Positions 45,260-64,000 of a stretch of 64,000 nt of DNA are shown here, in pieces. The DNA is from Tetradesmus obliquus (taxonomy: Eukaryota; Chlorophyta; Chlorophyceae; Sphaeropleales; Scenedesmaceae). How positions within the stretch are numbered: the stretch's first letter is position 1; every line of letters begins with the position of its first letter. Below the pieces are notes generated by a model. That model worked only from the letters and a program-made list of their open reading frames with translations. It did no database searches and had not been told where the DNA came from. The position numbers and the translations under genes are program-made. Location of the stretch: positions 434,001 through 498,000 of the forward strand of contig CP126198.1 in NCBI GenBank assembly GCA_030272155.1, given 5' to 3'.

Positions 45260-45720
45260 GCTCGTTGAGCTGGTTATGTTCATGACAACAGTGGCGGCAG
45301 CGCTGATGCTGTGCAGCTTGCAGGTGCTGGCGCGTCATGCAGCTGGAGCAGCTGCGCAAGCAACGCCTGGCAGCAGCAGCTGCACAGCAGCAGGCTCGTT
45401 GATGACCAGGCAACAGCGGCAGCAGCACTGCTGCTGGCAGTTGGCAACAGGCGGCGCGCCATGCAGCTGGAGCAGCCGCACAGCAGCAGGCTCGTTGAGT
45501 TTATTTGAAGTTACAGCAGTAGTGGCAGTGCTAAGTGTTGCAGCTGGCAGCAAGTGGCGCGGGATGCAGCTGGAGCAGCTGCGCAAGCAACGCCTGGCAG
45601 CAGCACAGCAGCAGGCTTGTTGAGTTGACTATTCTGATTATTACAGTGGCAGCAGCGCTGATGCTGTGCAGCTTGCAGGTGGTGTCGCGCCATGCAGCTG
45701 GAGCAGCTAACCCAAGGATA
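45200..45720 (+). repeat. Tandem array of MCMBP terminal codons and 3' flank, 5 copies
   Basis: The segment MQLEQLRKQRLAAAQQ plus downstream GGCTCGTTGAG recurs near 45208, 45336, 45461, 45563 and a truncated copy near 45692. All extra copies lie beyond the stop at 45259, so they extend the 3' UTR. Confidence 0.85.
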
Positions 45721-46456
45721 TTAGCCTCAGGGGCACCACAGGTCCGCCAACCTCAGCATTGCAACAGTGTGCAAGTTGGCTCCTGTTGTCCCAAGGTGGG
45801 AGTTGTAGCACTGCTCTCTGAGCTTGCAGGATTCCTTGTAACTGCTTCCAGAGTCTTGAGTGTGTCAGTTGCGGTGCGTATCAACACCTTACACCATAGA
45901 TGCAGCAAACAACACAAGTGCAGCCAAGAAAGGCAGTGATACATCACAGCATGGTGTGTATTGCAGGTTGAGTTTGGCGCAGCTGCTGAGTCAGCATGCC
46001 TGCCTCACCATGCACCCTCATTCGGTGCTGGCGCAAGTTAGAGGGTAAACGTTGCAAGAAGGAGACGTGGTAAAAGCATGTTCGGTGGGATCGGCTCTTG
46101 ACAGCCTGCCATGGCGCTCCTTGGCCAATGGCGGTAAGTGCATACCTTCTGAACAGAATCTGTGCTAGGGCTCAACTAAGCAACATTAACAAGTTAGAAA
46201 TGTATGGTGAAACGTTTTGCAGGCAAATTTGGGGTTTCAATCAACCACCATCATCCATTGTTTGCTTCAAGCCATCGACCTCACCATGCGATGAACTCCG
46301 TAACCTTGCTCTTGACATCGCCTCGATACTCATCAACCGTATTTACACACTAATAACCAATGTTTTATTTGCAGTAACCTCGATGGGGTCGTAAGTGCTT
46401 TGTGTTTGCGCCTGTCCCTCCCTCGGCCCCTGTCGCCTTGGACAGCAAGAACTCAA
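45721..46456. other. Intergenic region, MCMBP 3' flank to mannosidase 5' flank
   Basis: TGTAA occurs near 45836. No open frame here has gene-like character. The part right of 46130 is probably promoter and 5' UTR of the mannosidase gene. Confidence 0.5.
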
Positions 46457-53701
<7,245 letters not shown>

Positions 53702-54480
53702 ACATGGTGTGTAGAAATGTGGATGTTTGATTGCAGCTGGCGTAGCTGGTGTTTTTTTGGCACAGCTGAGCATGATTTTGATGTGCATTTTCGCTCTGCG
53801 CACTACATCAGCATGATGGTATGTTGCAACGTTTGGTGTGCTGTTCTGCCAGCTTTTTTTGTGTCCGTACGATGTGTCACAACACGTAATGTGCTTGTGG
53901 CCATGATGTGGATTTGAATGGACGTTATGGAAACGGTGTTGCATGCAATGTGCGTTTCCTGGTGCACCTGCCGCCATTATCCATTCTAGCACTGGCAGGT
54001 GTTGGTTATTTTAGCTGCCGATGGCCCGGCAGCAATCTCAGCGTTCTAGGCTGATTCTGCTGATCATTGGCCACGCTGATGAGGTTTGGGTCTGGTGTAT
54101 GCAATGCCTTCATCAAAGGTGCTGCTTTTGCACTACAGGCACATCCCAGAAAATTTGTAACGGTATACGTGCGTAAGAGATGTGGCGCGTTAGAGTGTGC
54201 ATTGATTGCTGTGGTGTCCCAATGTCTTTTTCCTGTTTCATGGCATATGTCAGTCCCTGTGGCTCATACTGTCTTCAGAAAGCACCCTGACCCGCACCCT
54301 TCTACAGCTTATCGGTAAATGGCAACACGATTATTGCACCCCATAATCTATCACACAGGACAACAATCTGGATGTTACACATGGGTGACCTCGCCCGTTT
54401 GGGGTGCCAATGACAGGCCCCAGTAAGCATAGAGAAAGAATTAAACGTTGTTTCGTTTTTTTCTTTTGGTTGGCAACCTG
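53702..54480. other. Mannosidase 3' flank
   Basis: TGTAA occurs near 54157. No supported gene; an 83-codon plus-strand frame (54067-54318) has no recognisable feature. Confidence 0.5.
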
Positions 54481-55108
<628 letters not shown>

Positions 55109-55241
55109 AGAATTACACAGCTGTTCCTGGTGGCGTTCATCAAATCCAGTGCACCAAGTGTGCGACAGCACCTCATGAGGTGCTGATCAGACTCTGTCCT
55201 AGACTCTGTCAGACTCAGACTCCTGTGTGACACCAACATGC

Positions 55242-56566
55242 TCAGCCCACAACTGCGTTGAAGTCGGCCGCACTCATGGCTGTAAACGCCTGCCGCCTGT
55301 CGAGGTATTTTGCTTTCACAGCAGCGGCTGCCTGCTGGTCCAACAGTTGCAAAGGCTTGACCCTCAGCAGCACCGCCTGAGCTGCTGGGATGTTCCCTCC
55401 TGGGTGCACAACGTACTGGTCAATCATCCAAGCCTCCCTGAAGCCAGTGACATCAAACACATCGCTGATCACCTCTCCTGTTGCCACAAATTGTGAGCTG
55501 GGTCCGGTTGTCAGCACCAGCACCTTGTCTCCGCAGGCTCGGTGTCTTGCCACCCACACGACAGGCCATCGCTGCGCAGTAGTGTGGGTCAGCGAGTGCG
55601 CCAGCAACATCAAAGCGTTTAGGGTTCCAGCGAACCAACAGGTGGTTTGCTTGCATCTCCGTGTTGCTTGAGTTCCACGGACGCTCACTATGGCTGAATG
55701 AGATGAGAGGCACGCTGAATGTCAACGGTGAGGCGGCAGCATGCACACAATTGCTTGATAGCTTCCCCAGAACTTCCTGGAAACAAAGGATGCAAGCGGA
55801 CAAGCGCCAGCTGAGTATGTACCTGTGTCATAACCGGGTACCCGTGAGAGAGACACAGCACGCCAGCAGCAGTTGAATTGGGTGCAGCCGGTGTGATAAG
55901 TGCAGCCGAGTTACATCGTGCATGCAGGTCACACATTACAAGCACAATGCATTATAATGCGTATAGCTAGAAGGGCCCCACATAGCTAGAAGGGCCCCAG
56001 GCCATCATGGCTGCTTCACAGCGTTTTTCCAGGGGGTCTGAGGGTGTGCGGGCTCCCCGCACGCGTTCTTGAAAAGCGTGCGGGAAATAAGTTAAGTTGT
56101 GCGGGGCCCAGTGCAGTATCACCGGAACTATCGTTTTTTTGTGCGGGCACCCCGCACAGAGTGTGCGGGAATTCGGCTCAAAAACCTCAAAGTGTGCGGC
56201 CCGCACGCGGGGGGAAGAACGCTGACTGCTTCACCAACAATAATCTTGCGCTGCTGCTCCTCCGTTGCGGTAACAAACTCATTACACCCGTTCTTGCTCA
56301 GCAAAGCAAGACTACTGTTACCAGCAGCAGCATACCTCACACAAAGATACTGCGGCAGCCGCCTACCAGCTGCAAGTCATCAGAGGCTTCTGCTCTTGCT
56401 GCTTAGTGATCCAGCGGTCACGCGCCGATACAGCAAGCTGCTGCTGCTTTCCTATCACAGCAGCCTTCAATGCCTCAATGGCAGCGCACTCGATGCTGCT
56501 GCCCTTGCTGCACCTTCTCAATGCCGCTGAGGAGGCTGCTGTCAAGTCAGCATGCCTGCTGCTGTC
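55242..56566 (-). CDS. Unidentified gene or element, several exons, model incomplete
   Basis: Two right-hand exons, 56367-56566 (LTAASSAALRRCSKG, ARDRWITKQQEQKPL) and 56235-56335 (SLALLSKNGCNEFVTATEEQ), join in phase. Further left, a strong acceptor (TTTGTTTCCAG) near 55790 opens a frame with SERPWNSSNTEMQANHLLVR and RWNPKRFDVAGALADPHYC. A different frame ends the region: VVWVARHRACGDKVLVL, DVFDVTGFREAWMIDQYVV, ending ADFNAVVG and TGA at 55242. The two left frames overlap at 55560-55640, so either a small intron or a frameshift separates them. No domain was recognised. It could be a host gene or a decayed transposon frame. Confidence 0.4.
55960..56210. repeat. GC-rich region with short direct and inverted repeats
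   Basis: ATAGCTAGAAGGGCCCCA-type sequence occurs twice (55966-56001). The words GTGCGGG and CCCGCAC then recur in both orientations through 56045-56210, so several hairpins can form. Confidence 0.5.
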
Positions 56567-57164
56567 CTGCAGGCTCCAAGGCTGACGAGGCGCCCAGGGA
56601 GAATGGCTGTTTGCACTTCCACTCTACTCCCACCCCCACAACACCACACCCCCACAACACCGCTGAGCATTGCACTGCTGCACTGCCACTTCCCCAGCTG
56701 CTACTGCTGCAGGTGCTTTGTTTGCCTGCTGTGCCTGGTTGGCCTTGGCCTGGGGCTGATGCAGGTTGACGACATGCAGCCTTCAAAACAAGCACTGCTT
56801 GTCAAGAGCCAAACGAAGCGATTCAACCTCCAATAGTTGCGGCTGCAGTGGCAGCGGCAGCGACACAGCTAAGCTTTCGGTCTCACGCGAAGCGCAGGAG
56901 TGGCCTGAAACCTTGGCAGCATATCAACTGCACATTGCAATGCCCTGCTACTACTTTGATCAAAGGCAAGTCCACACATTTCCAAGCCAGCAGCACACAC
57001 ATCTTCTCGTTGAGACAAGAGGCGCAACTTGGTCCGTGGCTGTAACAGTGGCGCTCACCAGGGAGACCTCAGCCAGTGCTGGTCAAACACCCGCCTGTTG
57101 GTCAAACACGCACCTGCTGAGGCGGCTCCGCAGGGCGCTGCTGGTTCCCTTCACAAATGCCGCA
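56567..57164. other. Region between the unidentified gene and the oxidoreductase stop codon
   Basis: Probably the oxidoreductase 3' UTR on the right, and upstream sequence of the minus-strand gene on the left. A CACAACACC-rich simple stretch lies at 56630-56665. Confidence 0.4.
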
Positions 57165-60100
57165 TCACCTTCTGGCCCTGCTCTGTGGTGGTGGTGCTGC
57201 TGCTGCTGCCGCCGGCAGGCCCAGCTGGGCTGCTGCTCCCAAGCCAGCCAGGCGCTGCGGCACGAGTGAAGCGATGAAAGTAGAAAGATGACGTGAGAGC
57301 CAGGTATGCAGTGTCAGCCCAGGGGCCAAGAGACCGCCATGCGCCCTGCATGTGTAGATGTTACCCCACCAGACCCCAAAGCCACATAAGCCACGGCCCA
57401 GCAGTTCACAAAGTGCTGGCCAAACCACATAAGCACTTTGCGCACTATATGCTACAACACTTAGTCACTCTGCGCCACACCTCTGTCAGCTTCAACCCGC
57501 ATCACTCACCCCGGTGACCCAGGCCCACAGGAAGTTGAAGCCGCCAATGCGCCCAAACACCTCAAGCACCTCACTTAGTGACACCAGTGACATCAGTGAT
57601 CACCACCCACCCCTGTGACGCCAGTGATACTAGTGACACCAGTGACGCCACTCACCCCGGTGACCCAGGCCCACAGGAAGTTGAAGCCGCCGATGCGCCC
57701 AAACACATCCAGAACCTCACTTAGTGACACCAGTGACTCACCACCACCCCAGTGACAGCAGTGACTCACCACCACCCCAGTGACAGCAGTGACAACAGTG
57801 CCGCTAGTGAAACAAATCACCCCGGTGACCCAGGCCCACAAGAAGTTGAAGCCGCCGATTCGCCCAAACACGTCCAGCACCCAGTGACACAAGTGGGCCA
57901 CCACCCACCCCAGTGACAGCAGTGACACCAGTGACCCACTCACCCCGGCGACCAACGCGCACAGAAGTCAAGGCCACCGATGCGCCCAAACACGTGCAAC
58001 AGTTCTCCCCATTGACCCAGCCACCAACCCAGCGACACCCGTGACACCAGTAACATACCGCTCACCCCGGTGACCCATGCCCACAGGAAGTTGAACCCGC
58101 CGATGCGCCCGAACACGTCCAGCACCTCGCCACACACGTGCAGCCCCGGCAGCAGCTGCAAGCAGCACAACACAGGTAGTCAGATGTTAGTGACCAGGCA
58201 CGTTTGCTTTCTGATTACCATGATGCAGTCTAGCTGATGCCAGAACAGCGCGAGTCAGACAGGCTGCAGTGCTGACCGAGGCAAACATGGTCATTGAGAT
58301 CACTGATATGGCTGCCACGTCCACTCACGTTGTACGCAACACAAAAGTGACAACTTTGAAACACACATCTGCACAGAACATTATTGCAGGTTTTGTTATG
58401 TCACAAAATGCCCCAAAATACATGAGGCATGCTCACCCTGCTCTCCATGGTCCTGCAGTCCACCTGCTCTAGCGGCAGGCCCCCTCCAGTGACCTCCGCC
58501 TTCTTGTAGCCCTCATGACTGCTGATAGGCAGCTGCCACGCAGTGAGCGCAGCCAGCAGGGCCTGCCTCTCCCCCTTTTTTAACTGGCTCATTTGCCGGC
58601 CTTGCACTCCAACTTCAATTGCCAGGGCAGCCGCCAGGCGCTCCTGTGTGTTATGACACAAGTTAGCAGCAGCATGTCAGAGACCTTCTTGAGCTGGCTT
58701 CATTTGCACTTTGCACTCAAACCGCAATGGCCAGGGGCAGGCACCAGGCGCTCCTACGCGCATTGTGTCACGAGTTGTGTGCAACGGCCTGGAAAAAAAA
58801 TGGCGCAAAACATGGCGCCAGAACCCATAGGTAATTACCTGTATAGGTGATGATTTAAAAAGGTAATTACCTATATGACTACCCTCTCTCAAGAAGATGA
58901 CAGCGGAGTCCATGTCACAGGGAGCAGCTTGATAGGCGGTGGCTTGACAGGCAGTGCTAACAGAAGCCGCTGCGGCTGCTGCTTAGCTCACCTTGACGCC
59001 TGCTTTCCGCAGCACATTTTCTACAGTTGCAGCGCCGCTTGCTGCTGCCAGGCGCTCTTGCCACACATCAGCACCCTCCCCTGTCCAGTCCACAAGCAAC
59101 CCTGCAGCAGCAGTAGGAAAAGCAAGCATCAGCAGGGATCAGCTGCAAGTGCAGGTGCTGCCCAAGCTATGTTGAAAGGTGCAGCGTCTGCAGCATGTTG
59201 CGCATCGTAGACGGTGCAGCAGGTGCAGGAGCACTGTTACACTCAGCGGCTATACGGCGGAGTACACAACAGCATAACAGCAGCAGCAGCAGCAGCAGCA
59301 GCGGCTCACTGGGCATGGCTGCCTGCTGCTGCTGCTGGTCCAGCTCCCGCACCAGCCAGTGGCTCAGGTCCAGCACAGCAGGCCCGCTGTAGCCCTGCAG
59401 GCAGCAAACAGAGCGCAAAAGGCCAGCAGCTCAGCAAGCAACACCGCGCAGCAGCCATGTTTGCATGCAATTGTGCAAACAGTGGCACACACGGTGCAGC
59501 CAACCAGTTGCCCAGGTCAAGCAGTGGGGGGCGGCTGCAGCGCTGCAGGGAATCAATGCAGCAGCAGCCAACATGTGTGCGTGCATTGGTGTTGCACATA
59601 TGCAGCCAGCCAGTGGCTCAGGTCCAGCACGGCGGGGCCGCTGTAGCCCTGCAGTGAAGAATAGACACAATGCAGCACGATCATGTGCATAAGTGGAGCA
59701 GCCAGAAGATGCAGCCAAGGCAGTCATATACGCATATGCTGCAGCAGACTTCATAAGGTGCACAGCAGCTCGCTACAACAGGCAGCAGCCGGCTGAGAGG
59801 TACACAGCTGCCAGGCAGCAGCGCCTGCACACCACACCTTGTATGTGAAGAGCAGCCCCAAGCTGAGGCACAGCAGTTTGCTGAGCGACAGCAGTCATCT
59901 GGCTCTGCTTGTCACTCAGCTGCGCTAACTCTGGCACGAGGAAAAGGGCAGCAAGTGCTCACAGATCTAGTCTGACTACAGTCTCATGCTTGAAGGAAAT
60001 CTGCAACTGGTTCCAACAGCATGCTGATGCATGCGGCAACCTTAGCTAGCTATTGAGGACATGTAACTCCAAGAATATACCAGATAACAAGCAGCAGACA

Positions 60101-61496
60101 AGCCTCACCTTGTGTGTGAAGAGCAGGCCCCCTCGCTGGGCCACTGCAGCAACTTTGCTGGGCTTGTTGGCTGCTGCGACGCTCAGCCGCACAGACGGCA
60201 GCGTCAGCCCTGCAGCAAGCACGCGCAGCAGCAGATTCACATACAAGACTGGTTTTGCAGTACAGTGTCTGCAGAAGCGTCAGAGCCGGCTGTATCAGGC
60301 ACACATGCGAAATGCGAGCCCAATCGATCGCCAGTGCGGCACAGCACCGCGCAGCACTGAATGCAGCAGCTTGTCTCAGCACCTGCCAGCTGCTGGCCGC
60401 CCTGTTCGTGCGCCCTTGAACCGGGGTCAGTGCCTGTTGTCGCGCACTAGCCACCAGGCTGTGTGAATGCGTGCAGATGCGGATTCGTCAGGCAGTGCGG
60501 CATACCACCACGCCTGCGCCATTACCCCTCCCCTGCCCCACCCCTGGCAGACGCGCCCACCTGCCAGCTGCTGCCTTCCTGGGTGCGCCCCCTTTAGGGG
60601 TGTGAGTGCTGCGTACTGCGCCACCAGGTTGTGTGAGCAAATGCAGATGATGAGTCAACACAACATGCAGCATATCACCGCGCCTGCATCCCATCCCACC
60701 CCACCACACATGGCAGAGATGCCCACCTGCCAGCAGCTGCCTTCCTGGGTGTGCGCCTGTTAGGGGTGTGAGTTCCGTGTACTGTCTGCATGTAGTGCGC
60801 ATGCAAGTGATACATCATTCAGCACCGAGCATGCAGCAGTTCTGAACCCGCAGCACTGCCCACCTGCCAGCTGCTGGCCCCCTGGGTGCGCTCCCTTTAG
60901 GGGTGTCAGTGCTGCATACTGGGCCACCAGGTTGTGGCCTGCCCCCTGCAGCAGGTTGAGGCCTGTGCCATCAGTCCCGACAGCAGGGAATGAACGGCCA
61001 CCTGCAGCAGCAAACAGCACACGCACAGACAGACGTTGTGACCAATGTGTGCCAATAGGCTGTACCCCCGCACCCTGCAGCAGGTTGAGCCCGGTGCCAT
61101 CGGTGCCCACAGCAGGAAATGAGCAGCCGCCTGCAGCAAAACACACAGCACAGACTTGATGAAACATTTGCGCTATTAAGTTGCGCCCAGCCTCCTGCAG
61201 CAGGTTGAGGCTTGTGCTATGGGTGCCGACAGCAGGATTTGAGCGGCCGCCTGCAGCAGCAGACAGCACCCCCCCCCACACACCTCATCAAACACTGTGC
61301 GCAGAGCCCTGCAGTGTATGCACCGTATGCAGTTGTAACCGGGAGACAAAGCACAGAAAGCCATCAAGAAGCACAGCATATTAGCAGAGCCATGGCAGCA
61401 ATGGCATGGTGAACTGTCGCTGTCAGCCCCCCTACCTGTGCTGAATATGATACGCTCAGCAGACACCTTGGCACCACTGGCCAGCAGTACAGTCCA

Positions 61497-61537
<41 letters not shown>

Positions 61538-61995
61538 GATCTTGAGTTTCCTGCAGAGCATCTGCCCCGGCTGCTGCTGCTGCTGCTGCCTGTGGCGGCT
61601 GCAGGCCCTCCACGCTTGCGTTGTACACGAAGCGCACACCCAGCTGCTGGCAGGCTTCAACCAGGCGGTCACGCACCTGCACAGCACAGCAAAGCACAGC
61701 ACGCAGCAATTTTACAAAGCACAGCACGGCACAGCACAGCACAGCACAGCGCATCAAAGCATCAAAGCATCAAATCAAAAGCATCGAACCACACAGCAGC
61801 AGACAGCAGCACAGAGGGTGAGGTGACACTGGATGATGGCATGAAGAGACGGCACGACTGCTGCACGCGCTGCTTGCGCCTGTCTCCATTGCCGCCGCCG
61901 CTGCTGCTGCTGCTGCTGGTGGTGGTGGGGTGGTCATGATGAGCCCGTTGGCTACTAGCTGGCAGCAACGCATAGCAGTAGCCATTACGCTATAG

Positions 61996-62032
<37 letters not shown>

Positions 62033-62141
62033 GCCCGCCGTGCTGCGCCTGCCGCCGCACCTCTCTGCTGCTGTTGCTGGCAGGGAACCACTTGTTGGTC
62101 TCCTGCTCCAGCTGCAGCTGCAGCCCCACATCAGACGACAG

Positions 62142-62179
<38 letters not shown>

Positions 62180-64000
62180 CAGCAGGAGCAGCAGAGAGGC
62201 TGTTGGCATGTTCAGCAGTAATAACAGTCACTGCAGTACACCACAGAGTGGCATGCGGCAAGGATCTGCAGCAGCCCGCGACTGCCTGCTAGATGTCAGC
62301 ACGCCGCTGGCGTTTGCTTTCCAACATGGCGATGCTAACAAAACTCAACCGTTAGCCCTGACAGTGATTACTGTCTGCTGGTGCAGCATTATCAAGGCAG
62401 CTGGTGGGAATTGGTGCAGATGCTGGCCATGGGTTGAGGTGCTCTGCACATCTTCAATTGCGATTGCTACTGACAACACATAAAAAAAGTGCAGCAGGCA
62501 CGGCACCTAAATGCCGGTTTGGAACGAACCAGACTCAGAGTATGTAACCGATTTGAACTGTGTCACAAACTGACAGAGTAACACCCGCACCAATCTTTAC
62601 AGTCCTGCAGCGCCCAGCTGGCAAGCACCGCGCGCAGCGCGCCCCTGCTGCTGGCAGTGAAGAAATCAATGTTTGGGTCGGCAGCCAGCGGCAGCACGTT
62701 GCAGCGGCTGCCGCCACTCATGAGAATCTTCTTGCCTGCCTCACGCGTGCGCTCCAGCACAGTGACCTGCACAGCAAGGAGTTGCATGCCATGTGTTATG
62801 TCATGTGTGACGTTATGTATGTTTGAACGTGTGCATGAAGATCTTCTTGCCTGCCTCGCGCGTGCGCTCCAGCACAGTGACCTGCACAGCAAGGAGTTGC
62901 ATGCCATGTGTTATGTCATGTGTGACGTTATGTATGTTTGAACGTGTGCATGAAAATCTTCTTGCCTGCCTCGCGCGTGCGCTCCAGCACAGTGACCTGT
63001 GCAGGCGAGGAGGTGCAGTGGTTTCTTGCGTGAAGTCAAGTGCAAAGATGTGTACAGCGGCTGATGCCACTCATAAGGATCTTCTTGCCTGCCTCGCGAG
63101 TGCGCTCCAGCACAATCACTTGCAGCGAGGTGTTACAAGTTGTTGACAGAGACGTTGCATGTGAGTGGATGCAAGCAGAATCGCAATACAGCTGACGCGG
63201 CCGACGGCTTTTTTCTTTCTTTTTTTCCAGGACATCGGTTGTGTGTTGTGTGCCGTTTGTAAGTTGTGTTAGAACATGTGCATGAGGATCTTCTTGCCTA
63301 CCTCGCGCGTGCGCTCCAGCACAGTCACCTGCTAGGCAAGGGATTGTATGCATGCAAGCGTGCTTGTGGTGTGTCATGGTATGTGTGCTTGGACTGTGCA
63401 TGGGGCCATGCTTGCCTGCCTCGCGCACACCACATGCAACATGCTGCTGTTGCTGTTGCTGCTGCTCCTAAAGGCAGTGGTCATGGCTCGCACCTTGGCC
63501 CCTGCCTGTGCTGCAAAGTAGGCAGCAGTCAGCCCAGTAGCACCGGCCCCTACCACCAGCACCTGCGCTGACGCTGCAGGCAGCACGCAGGGCAGGATGC
63601 ACACGGCAACTCAAATCCCTGTGTATAAATCATGTGAGTATTGGGACAACAAAATCACTAGGAAGGGCGAGTTCTGATTGCAGCACTAAACATCACGCAG
63701 CTGCAGCAGTACTGTTTGACAAGCTGCACACATTCTGCTAAGGACGAGATGACAACAAGTGACAACAAGTGACCTGTAAGCAGCATGCTCAGCAAGTTCA
63801 TGCTGAGCACCTGCTGCGCTATGATGATGGCTGTTGCAAAACCACAGATGGCGAATGTGGAGTGCGCAGGCACATGTGCGTCGTCGCAATCAGTCAACTG
63901 AAGCTCAGCTGTCGAGCAGCCTGCAGGTGTCACTCATGACACCGGCAGGACATTTACTGATTCAACAATGACGAAGCAGAGGCACGTGTGCCGCACCTGG
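57165..64000 (-). CDS. HI0933/BaiN-family FAD-dependent oxidoreductase (5' end outside window)
   Basis: Exons, right to left: an edge exon with donor at 63997, then 63494-63573, 62591-62766, 62061-62142, 61436-61676, 60864-61001, 60109-60209, 59310-59394, 58992-59101, 58437-58643, 58066-58155 and 57165-57254. The eleven internal and terminal exons join in phase to about 465 residues, near full family length. Landmarks: Rossmann FAD motif VVGAGATGLTAAYFAAQAG, KKILMSGGSRCNV, WFPASNSSREV, FPAVGTDGTGLNLLQGAG, GYSGPAVLDLSHWL and the C-terminal FAD signature LHVCGEVLDVFGRIGGFNF. These flavoproteins reduce NAD(P)H-dependent substrates, but the algal substrate is unknown. The sequence between 63574 and 63996 was not resolved into exons. 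Five exons carry edge arrays. Confidence 0.85.
57508..58155 (-). repeat. Five-copy exon-edge array: donor side of exon 58066-58155
   Basis: The exon end VFGRIGGFNFLWAWVTG with its gtgag donor begins near 57508, 57654, 57818, 57942 and 58062. Spacers are built of degenerate CAGTGACAC-type 9-mers. The 57942 copy is the most diverged. Confidence 0.9.
58590..58760 (-). repeat. Exon-edge duplication: acceptor side of exon 58437-58643, 2 copies
   Basis: The acceptor and ERLAAALAIEV-like codons are repeated near 58720-58755. Confidence 0.7.
59345..59660 (-). repeat. Exon-edge array: acceptor side of exon 59310-59394, 3 copies
   Basis: Acceptor plus GYSGPAVLDLSHWL recurs near 59505 (diverged) and 59611 (close match). 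Confidence 0.8.
59836..60135 (-). repeat. Exon-edge duplication: donor side of exon 60109-60209, 2 copies
   Basis: The exon end GLLFTHK plus donor is repeated at 59836-59862 as GLLFTYK. Confidence 0.65.
60381..60930 (-). repeat. Four-copy exon-edge array: donor side of exon 60864-61001
   Basis: The exon end AQYAALTPLKGAHPG...QQLAG plus donor recurs near 60381 (diverged), 60558, 60725 and 60861. Confidence 0.85.
60950..61260 (-). repeat. Three-copy exon-edge array: acceptor side of exon 60864-61001
   Basis: Acceptor plus GGRSFPAVGTDGTGLNLLQ recurs near 61070-61135 and 61190-61255. Confidence 0.85.
61499..62031. repeat. CTG/CAG tracts and CACAGCACAG simple repeat in and beside exon 61436-61676
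   Basis: A plus-strand CTG run at 61499-61534 lies inside the exon, where it codes for poly-Ser on the minus strand. A CACAG-rich stretch at 61680-61750 and a second CTG run at 61996-62031 lie in the next intron. Confidence 0.85.
62690..63435 (-). repeat. Five-copy exon-edge array: acceptor side of exon 62591-62766
   Basis: The acceptor and VTVLERTREAGKKILM codons recur near 62766, 62881, 62996, 63111 and 63329. The first three units are near-identical at 115 bp. The 63111 acceptor is altered. A sixth fragment lies near 63400. Confidence 0.9.

Overview
The window is nuclear DNA of a green alga, most likely a chlorophycean; Sphaeropleales such as Scenedesmus/Tetradesmus would fit, but this is inferred. 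Genes are split by many short GT-AG introns. Donors are usually gtgcg or gtgag, and exons commonly begin with GTG after CAG. CAG/CTG trinucleotide runs occur almost everywhere. The gene set is eukaryotic and includes a photosystem II repair factor and a plant-type Na+/H+ antiporter.

Layout, left to right. 1-20223 (minus): a very large SOS1-type Na+/H+ exchanger with a cyclic-nucleotide-binding-like region, cut by the left edge. 20784-23619 (plus): a Gln-rich coiled-coil protein. 24421-29443 (plus): a beta-helix, multi-pass, receptor-like membrane protein. 29444-32185: mostly unassigned, with a probable fragment of a minus-strand membrane protein. 32186-34956 (minus): a PP2C phosphatase. It shares a 388 bp divergent promoter with 35345-38294 (plus), the thylakoid PDZ/TPR protein TEF30 (MET1/ZKT). 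39524-45259 (plus): MCMBP/ETG1, with an E2F-type site just upstream. 46457-53701 (plus): a lysosomal-type class II alpha-mannosidase. 53702-57164: a LINE fragment with a 56-copy ATG tail, and an unidentified minus-strand gene or element. 57165-64000 (minus): an HI0933/BaiN-family FAD oxidoreductase that runs off the right edge.

The genes are unrelated in pathway, as is usual in an algal nuclear genome. What unites the window is structural. At dozens of exon edges, a unit of about 90-150 bp carrying one splice site plus the adjoining exon end has been tandemly duplicated, from 2 to 12 times. The complete exon always sits at one end of the array, and the extra copies lie inside the intron. Such arrays occur at most exon edges of the antiporter and recur in five other genes. 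They are absent from the PP2C and coiled-coil genes. CTG microsatellites sit directly against 3' splice sites, always with CTG on the sense strand. A TTAA-flanked DNA transposon has landed in one array, whose neighbouring unit preserves the empty site. I think this exon-edge duplication is the most interesting content of the window.

Gene models were built by hand from reading frame, GT-AG sites and intron phase. Boundaries may be off by a few bases. Untranslated regions and poly(A) sites were not determined.
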